The notes beneath the pieces were generated by a model. That model did not search any database. It was given only the letters and a program-made list of their open reading frames with translations, and was not told where the DNA came from. This document shows positions 46,250 to 57,785 of a DNA stretch of 64,000 nucleotides, in pieces. Each line of letters starts with the position of its first letter. Position 1 is the first letter of the stretch. Origin of the DNA: Megaustenia siamemsis (Eukaryota; Mollusca; Gastropoda; Stylommatophora; Ariophantidae); the NCBI GenBank assembly GCA_032433765.1, contig JAVIAB010000092.1:66888666-66952665 (forward strand), written 5' to 3'. The translations under genes were made by a program, and so were the position numbers.

Positions 46250-47122
46250 AGCGGTATTTGGGTATGTTCTGGTTGTGATCTCTGACAGGTCTGTCAATAA
46301 CTTTAATTAACTGTGTTGAACGGTAATGAGAACAAAATAAGGTTTCATCATGAAGCAATCTCCCCATGAATTAACAAGAAATAAATCAAGTATGGACTTC
46401 CGTTTCCAAGATGGCGGAACTAAGTCACGTTCTCTCTATCGCTGCAGAAATTGCTTTGGAACCTTATCAATTTCGGGTTTCCGTTACAATTTTCTGCATT
46501 CCAGACGAAATGATGTTCTACTTGTCATATCTGCGCCATTGAATTGGCGTTGCACGCACGGCAATACTCCGTTTTGACAAATCAAGTGTTGTGAATGCGC
46601 CTTCCACCATCTAATGTTGACCTGCGTTTTACGTCACACTGAGTGCTGTTCAATGACCGGTTGATGGAGATGCTTGTCGCAAGTTATTTACAATTTCCAA
46701 CGCATTAATGTGGTGGGCTCCGTCAAATCAGCCGAAGTTTTATCTCTTTGGGAAGTTTGCACCATGTTTCGTTCGTTGTAGACTGCATTCACTAGAGTAA
46801 TCATGAATACATGGGCGCAGCCATATTGTGCGTGCTACGTCATCATAATGGCTCATCGTGTGTTCCAAGACCGACCATGCGCTAATCTTGCGATCTGTTG
46901 CTTGGCGTGCAACGGGGATAATCTGACGACGAACTGTGTTTTGTATGTTCGGAGTTGGAGTCAAACACGATGTCCTAACATCATCAAGCGCCATACATTT
47001 AATTACTATTACGATCATCATTTTCAGGATGACGTGATCTTCCGGGCAATGTGGTGGATAGGCGGCAGGAACCAGTGAAGGCTATGTCTGAGAGGTGTTC
47101 CTTGTTGCAGTTTCCCCATATA
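46250..47122. other. Intronic stretch before LINE W, unassigned
   Basis: Two short open frames (46350-46577, 46803-47078) contain Cys pairs but match no family I can recall, and no splice pair in phase is obvious. With 50687-51010 it formed one continuous region before LINE W inserted. Confidence 0.5.
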
Positions 47123-47138
47123 ATCCAAGTCCGGCTTG

Positions 47139-50100
47139 AAGATTAGGGGATACCAGTGCTACCGATCTGACAGGAAAAACAGACAAAAGGGCGGAATACT
47201 GACTCTTGTAAGGAACAACATTAATGCATGTCAGATTGAAGTGTATATGGATGGGGCGGAATATCAAATACTGCACCTCAGGACAGGAAATACAGACTTC
47301 CATCTACTAAACTACTACTGTCCGAGTGACCGCCCACTAGCACTAGACACAATTACATTAAAAGAAAGAATAATTGTATGTGGAGACTTTAACAGCCATT
47401 CACAGAGCTGGGGCTATGAAGATATGGACAAGAGAGGTGAAGAACTTGAAAATTGGCAGGATGACAATGGGCTTATACTATTAAACCAGGCAACAGATCC
47501 ACCAACATTCTATTCCAGATCATGGCATACCACATCTACACCAGACCTTGCTTTCCATTCACCAGACCTGGATTGGAATATCACACGTATTGTTGGGAAA
47601 CAACTTGGAGGCAGCGACCACCGACCTGTCTTTTTAGTGGTGCAAAATGAGGCCGTCAGGGAGAGCAGCACTCTCTCCAGATGGAATTACAAAAAGGCAG
47701 ACTGGAAAATGTATCAACATTACACCAGTGTACTGACTAAAGATCTAAATACAGACAGAGACATCAACAAAATAGTTGATGAATTCAGTAGACTAATAAT
47801 ACAAGCTGCCAGTGAAACAATACCCAGAGGGGCACGGAAACACTACAAACCATACTGGAATAGTGAACTAGAGCAACTGCACAATGACATGGAAACATCT
47901 CGAAAACAAGCAGAAAATAACCCCTGCCAGGAACACCACAATAACTACCAGCATGCTAAAGCCAAATTTCAATGGGCTAAACTACAAGCCAGACGGAGAA
48001 GTTGGAAAGAGAAAACAGAGTACATGAATCTAGAACGAGACACAAGAAAAGTGTGGAAGCTTGTAAAACAGCTGAATGATGAGGGTACAGAAGGGAACAC
48101 AAAAATTACCCTGAAGAAGGATGGAAACATTCTAACAGGTAAACATGCAGCAAATCACTTTGCAGACTCCTTTGCAAATGACAACAATATTGAAATTAGC
48201 CTAGAGAAACGTCAAGAGACCCGTCTAAAACAACAAAATGCAAGACAAGAAGAGACTGCACATGAAGTCATGGAAATACCCATTACACAAAGAGAGCTAG
48301 AGCTGGCAATATCCAAATTAAAAATGAAAAAGTCACCAGGTAGTGATGGAGTGTCTAATGAAATGATTAAGAACTTGGGAACTGCAGCTAAAGCAAAACT
48401 ACTGCAGATCTACAACATTTGCTGGATCACAGGTAAAGTGCCACAGGCATGGAGAGAAGCAATTATGATACCATTACTAAAGCCAGGAAAAGATGGTTCA
48501 ATGACATCCAGCTATAGACCAATCAGCCTTACAAGCTGTTTGTGTAAAACAATGGAACGTATAATCAATCTCAGACTGCAGTGGTACCTGGAAAGTGAAA
48601 ATCTCCTTGTCCCACAACAAGCAGGCTTTAGACAGTGTTACTCTACCGAAGATCAGGCAACCTATCTTTCCCAGGAAATTGAGGATGCGTTTCAAGAAAA
48701 GAAACTGGTACTAGCAGCATGGATAGACCTAAAGAAAGCATTTGATAAGGTATGGAAGGAAGGGCTTTTGAAGAAACTGAGAAATTATGGAGTAAATGGC
48801 AGGATGTACAAATGGGTCAAAGCATACCTGCATAACAGGAGAGCCAGAGTGCAACTGGATGGTCTTAAGAGTAAGAAGGTCTTACTGCGCCAGGGCGTTC
48901 CACAGGGAGGGGTACTATCTCCAACACTTTTTCTGATCTACATCAATGACCTAGTTACTGAACTACCACATGGTATCAAAGTGGCAATGTATGCAGATGA
49001 CTTGGTAATGTGGTGCACAGAGGAGTATGCAACAGTGGCCTCCAAATTGTTACAAAGAGCTATGAATGCACTGAATTCATGGACAAATAGATGGTGTATC
49101 AGCATCAATACAGACAAATGCAGTACTACACTTTTCACTCTTTCCCCAAAACAAAAAGCAGGAGCCATCTATATAAACAATGAGCCTGTGAAAGAAGACA
49201 TACAGGCTACGTATCTCGGAGTTACATTTGATAACAAACTATCTTGGAAACAGCAGATAAATAAGGCAACCCAAAAAGCAAGGAGAAAATTGGCTATTCT
49301 AAGAAAGCTGTGTGGAACTACGTGGGGTGCGAGTGGGAAAATACTCAGTAAAGTTTACCAACAGAGTATACGCCCACATTTAGAATATGGATCATCTGCA
49401 TGGTGTTCAGCATCAAACACCACACTTCAAGAACTGGATAAAGTACAAAACCAGGCACTTAGGGTCATCACAGGAGCAATGAAATCAACACCAATATTAG
49501 AGATGGAGAAATTGTGGAGGATACCAGCACTGAGAGAACGGAGGGACACAAAGGTGCTGATACAGGCAGAAAAATTTGCTTGCATGCCGAGACATCCAAT
49601 GAAGGACCGATTCCAAAATCTTGCATTGGGACGACTTAAGAGAAGCAGTTTTATCCACCAAGCCAAGCGTATTAGTAGACAAACACCAGACATGCCAAGA
49701 GCTGTTAACCCCCTACTGCCCATACCAGAACAGACTCCCTGGACAGAGGAATCTGGATTATCAGTTCAAATACGGACAGAAGTGAAAGGAATAGTTGATA
49801 AAGAGGAACAGAATAGTCTACAGCGAAAAACAATAACTCTCAGTTTCCTGGATGAAGAATACCCACAAGACCTATGGATTCGTGTGTATACAGATGGATC
49901 AGCACAGAATGCAGTAAAAAATGGGGGAGCAGGTGCATATATAGAATACCCAAATAACACTAGGGATATGAATAAAATAGCAACAGGGAAATATTGTCAC
50001 AATTATGATGCAGAAATACAAGCAATAAAGTTAGCAATAGAAAAACTGCTGAACATTAATCTTAGCCCGCAGCCTGTAGTGTTTTTGACAGATGCAAGAT

Positions 50101-50639
50101 CAGTACTCCAGGCACTACAATCCAGAAAATTACCACATCTGCAGACCTTATTGACTGAACTCTGCAAGCACCACAGGGTTGCCCTGCAGTGGATCCCATC
50201 TCACTGTGGAATACCAGGAAATGAGAAAGCAGATCAGTTGGCAAAGGAAGGTTCAACAGGCACACAACTAGATACACCTGTTACATACCATCATAAGAAA
50301 CAGATAATCAAATCAATCAGAGGACCACAAGCCCCAAATCAGGATGCCTTTTATAATATGAATAGATATGAACAAGTTATCATTATACGTCTCAGAACAG
50401 GACACAATCGACTCCATAGTCACATGTATACAAAATTCAAGATCGGCACCTCAACTACTTGTACATGTGGACAGGCGCCCCAGACTGCTGAACACATACT
50501 TCAAGACTGCACTGAATATAGTAGACTGAGGAAAATCCATTGGCCCATAGATACAACACTACAGACAAAACTATATGGGCCACTGCAAGAATTACAAAAG
50601 ACAGTAACATTTATACAGGAAACGACATTGCAGATATAG
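47139..50639 (+). CDS. LINE W polyprotein: endonuclease (partial), reverse transcriptase, RNase H
   Basis: About 1166 codons, no stop. The apurinic endonuclease keeps GDFNSHSQSWG (about residue 85), STPDLAF and GSDHRPV (about 165) but lacks its N-terminal catalytic Asn and Glu. RT: SPGSDGVSNEMI, SYRPISLTSCLCKTMERI, AAWIDLKKAFDKVW, GVPQGGVLSPTLFL, MYADDLVMW (about 617), YLGVTFDNKLSW. RNase H: VYTDGSAQN (about 917), NYDAEIQAIKLAIE, FLTDARSVLQAL, QWIPSHCGIPGNEKADQLA (about 1020-1040), so all four acidic residues and the His are present. A CTCGQAPQTAEHILQDC zinc-knuckle-like tail closes it. Jockey/I-type order with C-terminal RNase H. The first in-frame codons are not its real start. Confidence 0.95.
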   Translation, partial: KIRGYQCYRSDRKNRQKGGILTLVRNNINACQIEVYMDGAEYQILHLRTGNTDFHLLNYYCPSDRPLALDTITLKERIIVCGDFNSHSQSWGYEDMDKRGEELENWQDDNGLILLNQATDPPTFYSRSWHTTSTPDLAFHSPDLDWNITRIVGKQLGGSDHRPVFLVVQNEAVRESSTLSRWNYKKADWKMYQHYTSVLTKDLNTDRDINKIVDEFSRLIIQAASETIPRGARKHYKPYWNSELEQLHNDMETSRKQAENNPCQEHHNNYQHAKAKFQWAKLQARRRSWKEKTEYMNLERDTRKVWKLVKQLNDEGTEGNTKITLKKDGNILTGKHAANHFADSFANDNNIEISLEKRQETRLKQQNARQEETAHEVMEIPITQRELELAISKLKMKKSPGSDGVSNEMIKNLGTAAKAKLLQIYNICWITGKVPQAWREAIMIPLLKPGKDGSMTSSYRPISLTSCLCKTMERIINLRLQWYLESENLLVPQQAGFRQCYSTEDQATYLSQEIEDAFQEKKLVLAAWIDLKKAFDKVWKEGLLKKLRNYGVNGRMYKWVKAYLHNRRARVQLDGLKSKKVLLRQGVPQGGVLSPTLFLIYINDLVTELPHGIKVAMYADDLVMWCTEEYATVASKLLQRAMNALNSWTNRWCISINTDKCSTTLFTLSPKQKAGAIYINNEPVKEDIQATYLGVTFDNKLSWKQQINKATQKARRKLAILRKLCGTTWGASGKILSKVYQQSIRPHLEYGSSAWCSASNTTLQELDKVQNQALRVITGAMKSTPILEMEKLWRIPALRERRDTKVLIQAEKFACMPRHPMKDRFQNLALGRLKRSSFIHQAKRISRQTPDMPRAVNPLLPIPEQTPWTEESGLSVQIRTEVKGIVDKEEQNSLQRKTITLSFLDEEYPQDLWIRVYTDGSAQNAVKNGGAGAYIEYPNNTRDMNKIATGKYCHNYDAEIQAIKLAIEKLLNINLSPQPVVFLTDARSVLQALQSRKLPHLQTLLTELCKHHRVALQWIPSHCGIPGNEKADQLAKEGSTGTQLDTPVTYHHKKQIIKSIRGPQAPNQDAFYNMNRYEQVIIIRLRTGHNRLHSHMYTKFKIGTSTTCTCGQAPQTAEHILQDCTEYSRLRKIHWPIDTTLQTKLYGPLQELQKTVTFIQETTLQI

Positions 50640-50670
50640 ACAATGCTTCAGGCGAACGAAAGATAGATAG
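47139..50670 (+). mobile_element. LINE W, 5'-truncated, recent insertion
   Basis: A 16-bp perfect duplication ATCCAAGTCCGGCTTG flanks it (47123-47138; 50671-50686). The 3' end after the stop is only about 30 bp, GCGAACGAAAGATAGATAG, with a (GATA)n tail. The duplication is intact and the reading frame unbroken for its whole length, so it is young. The promoter, first ORF and start of the endonuclease are missing. Confidence 0.95.
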
Positions 50671-51017
50671 ATCCAAGTCCGGCTTGTTGCAGGAACTACT
50701 GAGTTAAGTGCTCCGTGCACACCGTGAGCTGTGTGTTTCGTCCGTTTTGATCATGTCCTGATATTCCAATTGCTTACGATGAATGCTGATATCGTATGAC
50801 AGGGAACAGTTGGCTGTGTTAACTTTCTGTGCGGTTTCGCCTTATGTCTTTTGGCGTGTGCTGAGACTGCTATGATGGGGACTACAGCTGCCTTTCTTTG
50901 TTTGGGAGATGAGTTAGTAATTCGGATGATTCCACTGGCACGGGCGGTTGAGCAATTATGGATTTTAATTCGTTTGCAGTGATACCGGGGCCTTCCATAA
51001 CCAAATAACCAAATATC

Positions 51018-51508
51018 AAGTATAAAATTATTTGTATTAAAAAGTGAAGTGTCTATAAAGTATTTGTATTAAAAGTGAACTGGCTATAAAGTATTTGTAT
51101 TAAAAGTGAACTGGCTATAAAGTATTTGTATTAAAAGTGAACTGGCTATAAAGTATTTGTATTAAAAGTGAACTGGCTATAAAGTATTTGTATTAAAAGT
51201 GAACTGGCTATAAAGTATTTGTATTAAAAGTGAACTGGCTATAAAGTATTTGTATTAAAAGTGAACTGGCTATAAAGTATTTGTATTAAAAGTGAACTGG
51301 CTATAAAGTATTTGTATTAAAAGTGAACTGGCTATAAAGTATTTGTATTAAAAGTGAACTGGCTATAAAGTATTTGTATTAAAAGTGAACTGGCTATAAA
51401 GTATTTGTATTAAAAGTGAACTGGCTATAAAGTATTTGTATTAAAAGTGAACTGGCTATAAAGTATTTGTATTAAAAGTGAACTGGCTATAAAGTATTTG
51501 TATTAAAC
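51018..51508. repeat. 31-bp minisatellite, about 15.8 nearly identical copies
   Basis: Unit TATAAAGTATTTGTATTAAA followed by AGTGAACTGGC. Almost no difference among the internal copies; only the first is divergent (GAAGTGTC). Confidence 0.97.
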
Positions 51509-52010
51509 ACGGGAAAATAAAATGTGAACAATGTTAGTTGCTTGTGTCCAGCTGTAAATCAAATAAAATAAAAATAAAATTAACACAATGAAGTTATATC
51601 TTATAAGAGAAATGAATATCGAGTTTTAAGGTATTTGTTTTTTAAGCGATATCATATAATGTGAGGAATGCAATTATTTATTTTCAGCATTAATTCAAAT
51701 AATAATATTCAGAAATAAGTTAAAATAATTTATAAACAACACTATTACTCGTTGAATTGATTCACAAAAAAGCACCCAATTATATATGGTTATTTAAAAC
51801 CTATTGAGTTTGAAAGTATTTATATTAAAAAACTAAATAATTTAACATAATAACTGTAATTGCCTGTGTCACGCTGTAATTAAAAAAAAATATATATTTT
51901 TATTTTATTACACTATTGCATTAATCGGCACATTTACACAAGTTCTGAATAACATAACAATGCATTTTCGTTACATCCGAGAGCCTAAACACACAAATAT
52001 ATTAGATGTC
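51495..52010. repeat. Two degenerate copies of about 310 bp after the 31-bp array
   Basis: GTATTTGTATTAAA then TTGCTTGTGTCCAGCTGTAA at 51495-51560 correspond to GTATTTATATTAAA then TTGCCTGTGTCACGCTGTAA at 51813-51880. The seed GTATTTGTATTAAA also occurs at 53460. The 31-bp array may have grown from this larger unit. Confidence 0.6.
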
Positions 52011-52039
52011 CATGACCTGTTTATGATTAAAGGTACATG

Positions 52040-52680
52040 GTTAGAAATCACAGAGATGGGATTTCTTAGAAGAATGTTGAAAGTTCCCTGGACCAACTAA
52101 TAAGATCAATGAGGAAATTCTCAAAGAGGTCAACACAAAAAGGGAGCTCATAAAAAAAATCAGAAAGAAACAATGAACATTTTTCGGGCACATCTTCATG
52201 AGAAGAGGATAGTTGGAATACTTGGTTACAACTGGCAAAATAGAAGGAAAGAGAGATCGCGGACGACAAACAGAAAATACTGGATAGCTTGGTGTCATGG
52301 CATGGAAAACGGTCAGCAATAGAATTAATACGATGCACTGTAGATAGAGGGAGCCGCGATAGCTCAATGCTTAGTGAACTGGACTACCACGGACAAGGGG
52401 TAGGGTTCGATCCCAATCGACGGCTTCCGGGTTCACCCAGCCTTAAATGGGTACCGGATTTTTTTCTGGGAAAGTAGAGCAGCACGGGCGTAATACTGAC
52501 CACATTACCCCAAAAATCATGTGCTGAAGGTCTGTAAAATATAGGGTCACTAACACCATATTTCCCTATACGCCACTTGGCGTGACGGGGGTACTTTACT
52601 TTTTTTTTTTTACTGTAGATAGAAGATTGTGGAAGGACATGAGCGCCTACGCCAACCGGTTTGGCACATGATGATGATGA
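52040..52680 (+). mobile_element. LINE X 3' fragment, interrupted by SINE 1
   Basis: Reads GFLRRMLKVPWTN, KRELIKKIRKK-like and later the CTVDR block; ends GCACATGATGATGATGA, a typical X tail. SINE 1 is at 52349-52611. Confidence 0.82.
52349..52611 (+). mobile_element. SINE 1, full length, inserted in LINE X
   Basis: Complete head, body and CTTTACTTTTTTTTTT end. ACTGTAGATAGA at 52337-52348 and 52612-52623 is a perfect 12-bp duplication of LINE X sequence. Confidence 0.95.
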
Positions 52681-52837
52681 TTAACCTGTTTAGCTTATAA
52701 TATAAAATGTAGTATACAATGATACTACTCATTGATTAAAGATATACCAAAAGATATACCAAAACATATACAAAATAGTTTGCTCCTAAAATATTGCATG
52801 TTATTCCCAAAATCATAATCTACTTCTATTATTGGGG

Positions 52838-53135
52838 GTGGGTGGTCTAGAGGTAAAACATCGGTCTCCAGAAGAGATGGTCGAGAGTTCGATTCCCACC
52901 ACAGACAGCGGAAATGTTTCACTTAAAACTCCGTGGTTTCTTCGTGACTTTAACCTTCCGTGGTCTCTGAGTAGTGGAATCTAGTGTCTAGCCCTGTCAG
53001 AAAACGGCTAGAAAAAAAGGGGTGTGCACTCTGAGCACGTTAAAGAATCCTTGGCAGTTGGAAATCGAAAAGAGTTGGCCCAAAATTTCCATTGTCCAGG
53101 CATGTTTGATAGGTAGGATATCATCCCAAAAACTT
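52838..53135 (+). mobile_element. SINE 3
   Basis: tRNA-like head with A box TGGTCTAGAGGTAAAAC and B box GAGTTCGATTCCC, followed by a body including GTGTGCACTCTGAGCACGTT and AAAGAATCCTTGGCAGTTGG. A distinct SINE family; the 3' limit is uncertain. Confidence 0.72.
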
Positions 53136-54244
53136 CGAAATTATCGACGATGAAAGAAAAAAGAAGTTTCAGGATATCTGCATGTATGACGCGGAACAAA
53201 TGAGTACACGGTTGTCGGTGTGTAAAAATAGAACAAAAAGTAATATTTCCTGCAAAATTCGATTTATCAGTGCTTCGTCTGAGATATAAAGCTGGCGTAA
53301 GGAAATACAAGAAAAACAACAAAAATAAATAAACTTCCATGACATTAAGAATTTAGAGTTTTATTCCATGAATTTAAGTTAAAATATGGAATAACAGAGA
53401 GAAAATAAAACAATAACCATTTCTGAAAAAGACAATATTTTTCCAAATTTTAATTGCAGTATTTGTATTAAAAACTTAACAATATACTATATGGCACGTT
53501 ACTTGACTGAACATTTTGGGAAATGCTGTGAGAATCGGTGGAGCGGATATGGGGAATTCAGAGGTTAAAAAAAAAGCCATAACAAAATTTCCCATTACAC
53601 AACTAAAAATTGGCAATTCGATAATACCAATAAAAATAAACCATGATAAGAGAAACAACGCATAATTTATTGAAACAGCATAGTAGTTTTATTTAGAATC
53701 CACATGCTGACATGTGCACACTTTCTTATGGCTCGAATTTCTAAAAAAAAACAAAAAAAAAACAAAAAAACTCAGGTGATCCTCCAGTTGACTCAGCTTG
53801 GCAGAAGAAACGCAATAAATTTCACAAATCTATGTTTAGCATTTTGCCCGACGATTACGATTATTACATTCGGGACACGTGGCTTTCAAGATCAAATAAG
53901 CTTAATTATTACAGTCTGATTATGCTTATACAAATATATTTTTAAAAATATAAGAAACGTTGCTTATTACTCAAATTTCAGTAATGTTCCAATAGAATAC
54001 AAACTGCGAATCGACCGGTAGAGAAATCAAAATAAGAATTATGGTGTTAACACTTGCTATTACTATATTATTATCAGCCATAAAGGCTCGAAACATGAAT
54101 TATCGGCTATAATAGCAGTAACTCATGCAGACCTTGTAGGCTACAACCAAACTATTTGGAAAAACGTGAACATCACATTTCTCTATAAACAGATCAATGT
54201 CGAACGTTTTCATGTAAATGTGTTTTTTTCGCTTTCGAAAAAAT

Positions 54245-54560
54245 ATTGACGCTTACATGTTAGCCTTACCGCTAGGTCCTGGGGAATTGAAATGGGATGA
54301 CACCGGACTGCCAGTCTTCTGTATAACATCACGAAGATGATCACAAAATCTTTCACCTAGACGTAGTCCAAACACACCTATATAAGTCATCTCGTAATGC
54401 TGATATATTATGGCGTAAATTATATTCCGTGGTACGCATGTAAACCTCTCCTTGATATCAAATCGCCCATTGGGGAACAGAACGGAATCGGTGCAAAGCA
54501 CATGGTCACAAGTGCTGCAGACTCGACGTCCACATCGAACAGTGCGACAAAATGTCACTC
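54245..54560 (-). pseudogene. Penelope-like element, GIY-YIG endonuclease fragment
   Basis: The minus strand is open for 101 codons: CGRRVCSTCDHVLCTDS, which has the Cys-rich linker typical of Penelope elements, then FTCVPRNIIYAIIYQ and TYIGVFGLRLGERFCDHLRD. NIIYAI and TYIG stand for the GIY and YIG parts and LGERFCDHL for the helix with the catalytic Arg. The RT part is not adjacent. It ends 150 bp before the hAT element. Confidence 0.82.
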
Positions 54561-54713
54561 AGACTTCTGTTGCGTTTGAAAGCGATCAAAGGAAGGTCAC
54601 AGACCTTGGGATCCGAGTGGTAAATAGATACCGTTTAAGGATTCTCACCGCAGCCAAATTATCAGGGTGGTAAGTGAATGTGTCGGTCTGAATTGTAAGA
54701 AAACAGAAGTAAT

Positions 54714-56573
54714 AAGGTGACCATTCGTCCCGGATTGTCCTTTGCATATATATGCCTTTGCATATCAAACAGTGATGCACAATCACACGTTTAGATCTAT
54801 GGACTGCACATCAAAATTGCTTCAGGTAACTTTAGAACCAAAATTTGCTTGTGCACGTACGAAAACAGAAGCTATTATTCGGAATGTGTTCACACCCTAT
54901 GCTCTAAACGAGTTGAGATGTGACCTAGAAAACGTAACATTTATCTCCATACTGACAGATGCCTCCAACCACAAAGAAATCAAGATTTTTCCTTTGCTTG
55001 TCAGATACTTTGATCGCAATAAGGGACTGAAAGTTAAAATATTAGAGTTGAAGTCATTGCCGGGTGAAACATCTGATATAGTAAGTAGTTTTCTTATTGA
55101 CTGTCTAACTGAAAATGGTTTAGAACTGAAAGTAGTTTGAATATGTGCAGACAACACAAATTCTAATTTTGGGGGCGCTGAAAGAAAAGGACAGAACAAT
55201 GTTTTCACAAAACTGAAAGAAAACCTTAGACATAGTTTGATAGGTGTTTGGTGTGCTTGCCATATTTTCCACAACACTGTTCGAGCAGCTGCAGACGTAT
55301 TGCCTGTTGATGTTGAAATGACTATTGCAAAAATTTATCTGTACTTCAAATCATACACAGTTAGAGTTGAAAGTCTCAAGGAGTTTTGTCAGTTTGTCGA
55401 CACAGACTTCCAGATGATTTTAGGTTATGCACAAACTAGGTGGCTTGCGCTCTTGCCTGCTGTTGAAAGGGTTCTTTACATGTTCCTGCCTCTAAAATCA
55501 TATTTTCAATCTCAAGACAGATGCCCAGTTTTTATACAGGAATTCTTTGAAAACCCACTGTCTGAGGCATGGCTTATTTTGGTTCACAGTCAGGCATCCT
55601 CTTTCCACGAAGCAGTGCAGAAAGTAGAGGGACAGATGGTCACTGTATTTGAAGTCATTGACAACATCAATAGGTTGAAAGCTATCTTGGAGTCCAAGCT
55701 GGAAGACGGCTTCTTGCCATCAAGAGTTCAGATAATCCTTAAAAAGCTGGAAATGGAAGGATTTCCACGTGATGATGTGAACAAGTTTAACGCCAGTGTT
55801 TCTTCATTTTATGAAACAGCTTTAAGTTATTTGAAGAAATTGGCTGCAAATAATTTTCAAAACCTAGAGTCTTACAGCTGGGTAATGCTGAACAGAACAC
55901 CAAATTGGGAAGATATTGAGAAGTCTTCATCATTAGTGAGTCAAACAGTGCCTTCAGTCGACTTTCCAGAAAATGAAATGTATGACGAATATGTCTACAT
56001 GAAACAGTTCGTTAATTCACAAAAAATTAGTGAGTGGAGTCTTAATAAAACATTACCAGGGCAGCGTTGGGTTGAACTAGCTTCCCACTTCAGAAACAAT
56101 CATGTGCCCGTTTCACATATTCTGAAGTTTGCAGAGTTCTTTTTGTGTCTACCTGGAACAAATGCTGCAACAGAACGAGTGTTTTCTCTGATGAACAGTT
56201 TGTGGACAAATGATAAAACACAACTAGGTGTTGAAACTTTAAAAGCCATGTAGATCACCAAAGTGAACTATGAGGGAACATGTGTCGAATTTTATAAGAT
56301 GCTGCATACAAAGAAGGACATTTTACAGAAAATTCACTCATCTGAAAAGTACAGCATCTCTGTTTCAGCTTCAATTTAAGTGAGTATCACTGTTTTTTTT
56401 ATTTATTTCCTGATTATCCTGATAGCGTATTGTAGGTCTATATTATTAGATGTTTTAAAATGTATGTATTATTCACTTGAAAATGACAGCAAGAAGAAAT
56501 GTAATTTTATTGGTGGAAAATTGAAGTAAAATTATTCCGTCCCGGAATGTGATTTCAAAAATATGGTCACCTT
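54714..56573 (+). mobile_element. hAT transposon, nearly intact
   Basis: Ends AAGGTGACCATTCGTCCCGG and ATGGTCACCTT are inverted, and AGAAGTAAT stands on both sides (54705-54713; 56574-56582), fitting the 8-bp hAT duplication plus one chance base. The region between the left end and the transposase is very short, so the 5' part, including any BED finger, appears deleted. Related to 26456-27014. Confidence 0.94.
54742..56378 (+). pseudogene. hAT transposase, with two in-frame stops
   Basis: The frame runs about 132 codons to TGA (55138), then 370 to TAG (56251), then to TAA near 56378, all in one register apart from the stops. It has TFISILTDASNHKEIKIFP (near the first catalytic Asp), ICADNTNSNFGGAERKG, GVWCACHIFHN (the C-x-x-H of the RNase H-like core), QTRWLALLPAVERV and the dimerisation motif NAATERVFSLMNSLW. 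The BED zinc finger is absent. It most resembles hAT proteins of the ZNF862/ZBED kind. The product would be broken at the stops. Confidence 0.92.
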
Positions 56574-56784
56574 AGAAGTAATGGTGATAACGAAGAAACA
56601 ATTATCACAATCATGCAGCGTAAAGATAAACAGGACAAATCTGAAACGAGTGCAACGCCTCATATACTTGGGCACAATAATAACATCGGGGTGGAAGATG
56701 TACCGCAGAAACAAAAAAGAAGAATAGTTCAGGCCAATGTAGCATTTCAAAAAAATGAAAAACGTATTATGCAACAAGTCTTAT

Positions 56785-57255
56785 GTCAATAGAAGTTAAA
56801 AAGAAAATTCATCGTTGCGACATAGAGCCAAATGTGACCTATGGAAGTGAATCATGGACAGTAGACAAACAAATGAAAAGACGATTAGAGACCACTTAGA
56901 TGGGATTTCTCAGAAGAATGTTGAAAGCTTTCTGGACAGCTAAAAAGATCATTGAGGACATTCTCAAAGAGACCAACACAAAAAGGGAGCTCCTAAAAAC
57001 ATCAGAGACTTACAATAAAAAATTTTGGAGCAGATGATGAGAAGAGGAAAGTTGGAATATTTGGTTAAAACTGGCAAAATACAGGAAAATATATATCGCG
57101 GAACACAAAGAGAGGAAGATACTAGATAGCTTGATATCGTGCCATGGAAAAGTCAGCAGCAGATATGATACGATGCACTGTGGATAAAAGGTTGTGGAAG
57201 AGCATGATCGCCAACGCCAACCAGCAAGGTACATAATGATTATATTGATGATGAT
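56785..57255 (+). mobile_element. LINE X 3' fragment
   Basis: Reads EPNVTYGSESWTVDKQMKRR, GFLRRMLKAFWTAKKI and ETNTKRELLK, with later decay, ending in GATGATGATGATG. It is the X copy that reaches furthest upstream. Confidence 0.82.
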
Positions 57256-57384
57256 GATGAAGTGAAGACAAAGATAGTTGTATCTGATGAGCGGCGGGTG
57301 GATGGTGTGAGGGACACCGGGCATGCCTGAAAGGTTCACGACTAATACATAAGGGTCACTTTACGTGAGAACGTTGAGATCGTG

Positions 57385-57785
57385 TAACCCTCTCACGCTG
57401 GGTTTCTCGTTCCAATTTAACTTCCGCGGAATTGTGAGCTCTCTCCAACCTTCGTCGTCTGGCAGAGATTGTCGTTAAATCAGGTGATAAATCGGTTGCA
57501 GTGGTGGTCTGGCGTAAAGACCTATACATACAAGAAGGCGTCAAACAATTTTCTGACACTACGTTCTATAAACCGTGTCACAATGTTCCCACTACCAGCT
57601 ACAATGAGAAGGGTCGGTCAGCCATCAAGCAACTCATCGACGATAAACTCTTCCCTTCTAGTACGTCCCATCTCATCATCCCAGTCAGTGGTCTACGCAA
57701 ACTGGTCTTCTACATGCCCCCTAAGATCCACAAAACCAATAGTCCCGGGCGCTCCATTGTTTCTACGTGTAGTTGTCAGTAGTGA
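57385..57785 (+). pseudogene. Penelope-like element, reverse transcriptase N-terminal fragment
   Basis: The frame reads RLAEIVVKSGDKSVAVVVW, then RKDLYIQEGVKQFSDTTFY, HLIIPVSGLRKLVFYMPPKI and HKTNSPGRSIVSTCSC, the region with the PKIHK-x-x-PGRPIVS motif at the start of the Penelope RT. Stop at 57780; the catalytic YxDD part is not present. Sequence at 57840-58320 is GC-richer, with GTGACCCGG repeats, and unassigned. Confidence 0.85.

Noticed and set aside
46350..47078. Two short Cys-containing frames that might be a transposase zinc-binding part
   Set aside because: No continuous motif set, inverted ends or splice sites; could not be supported.
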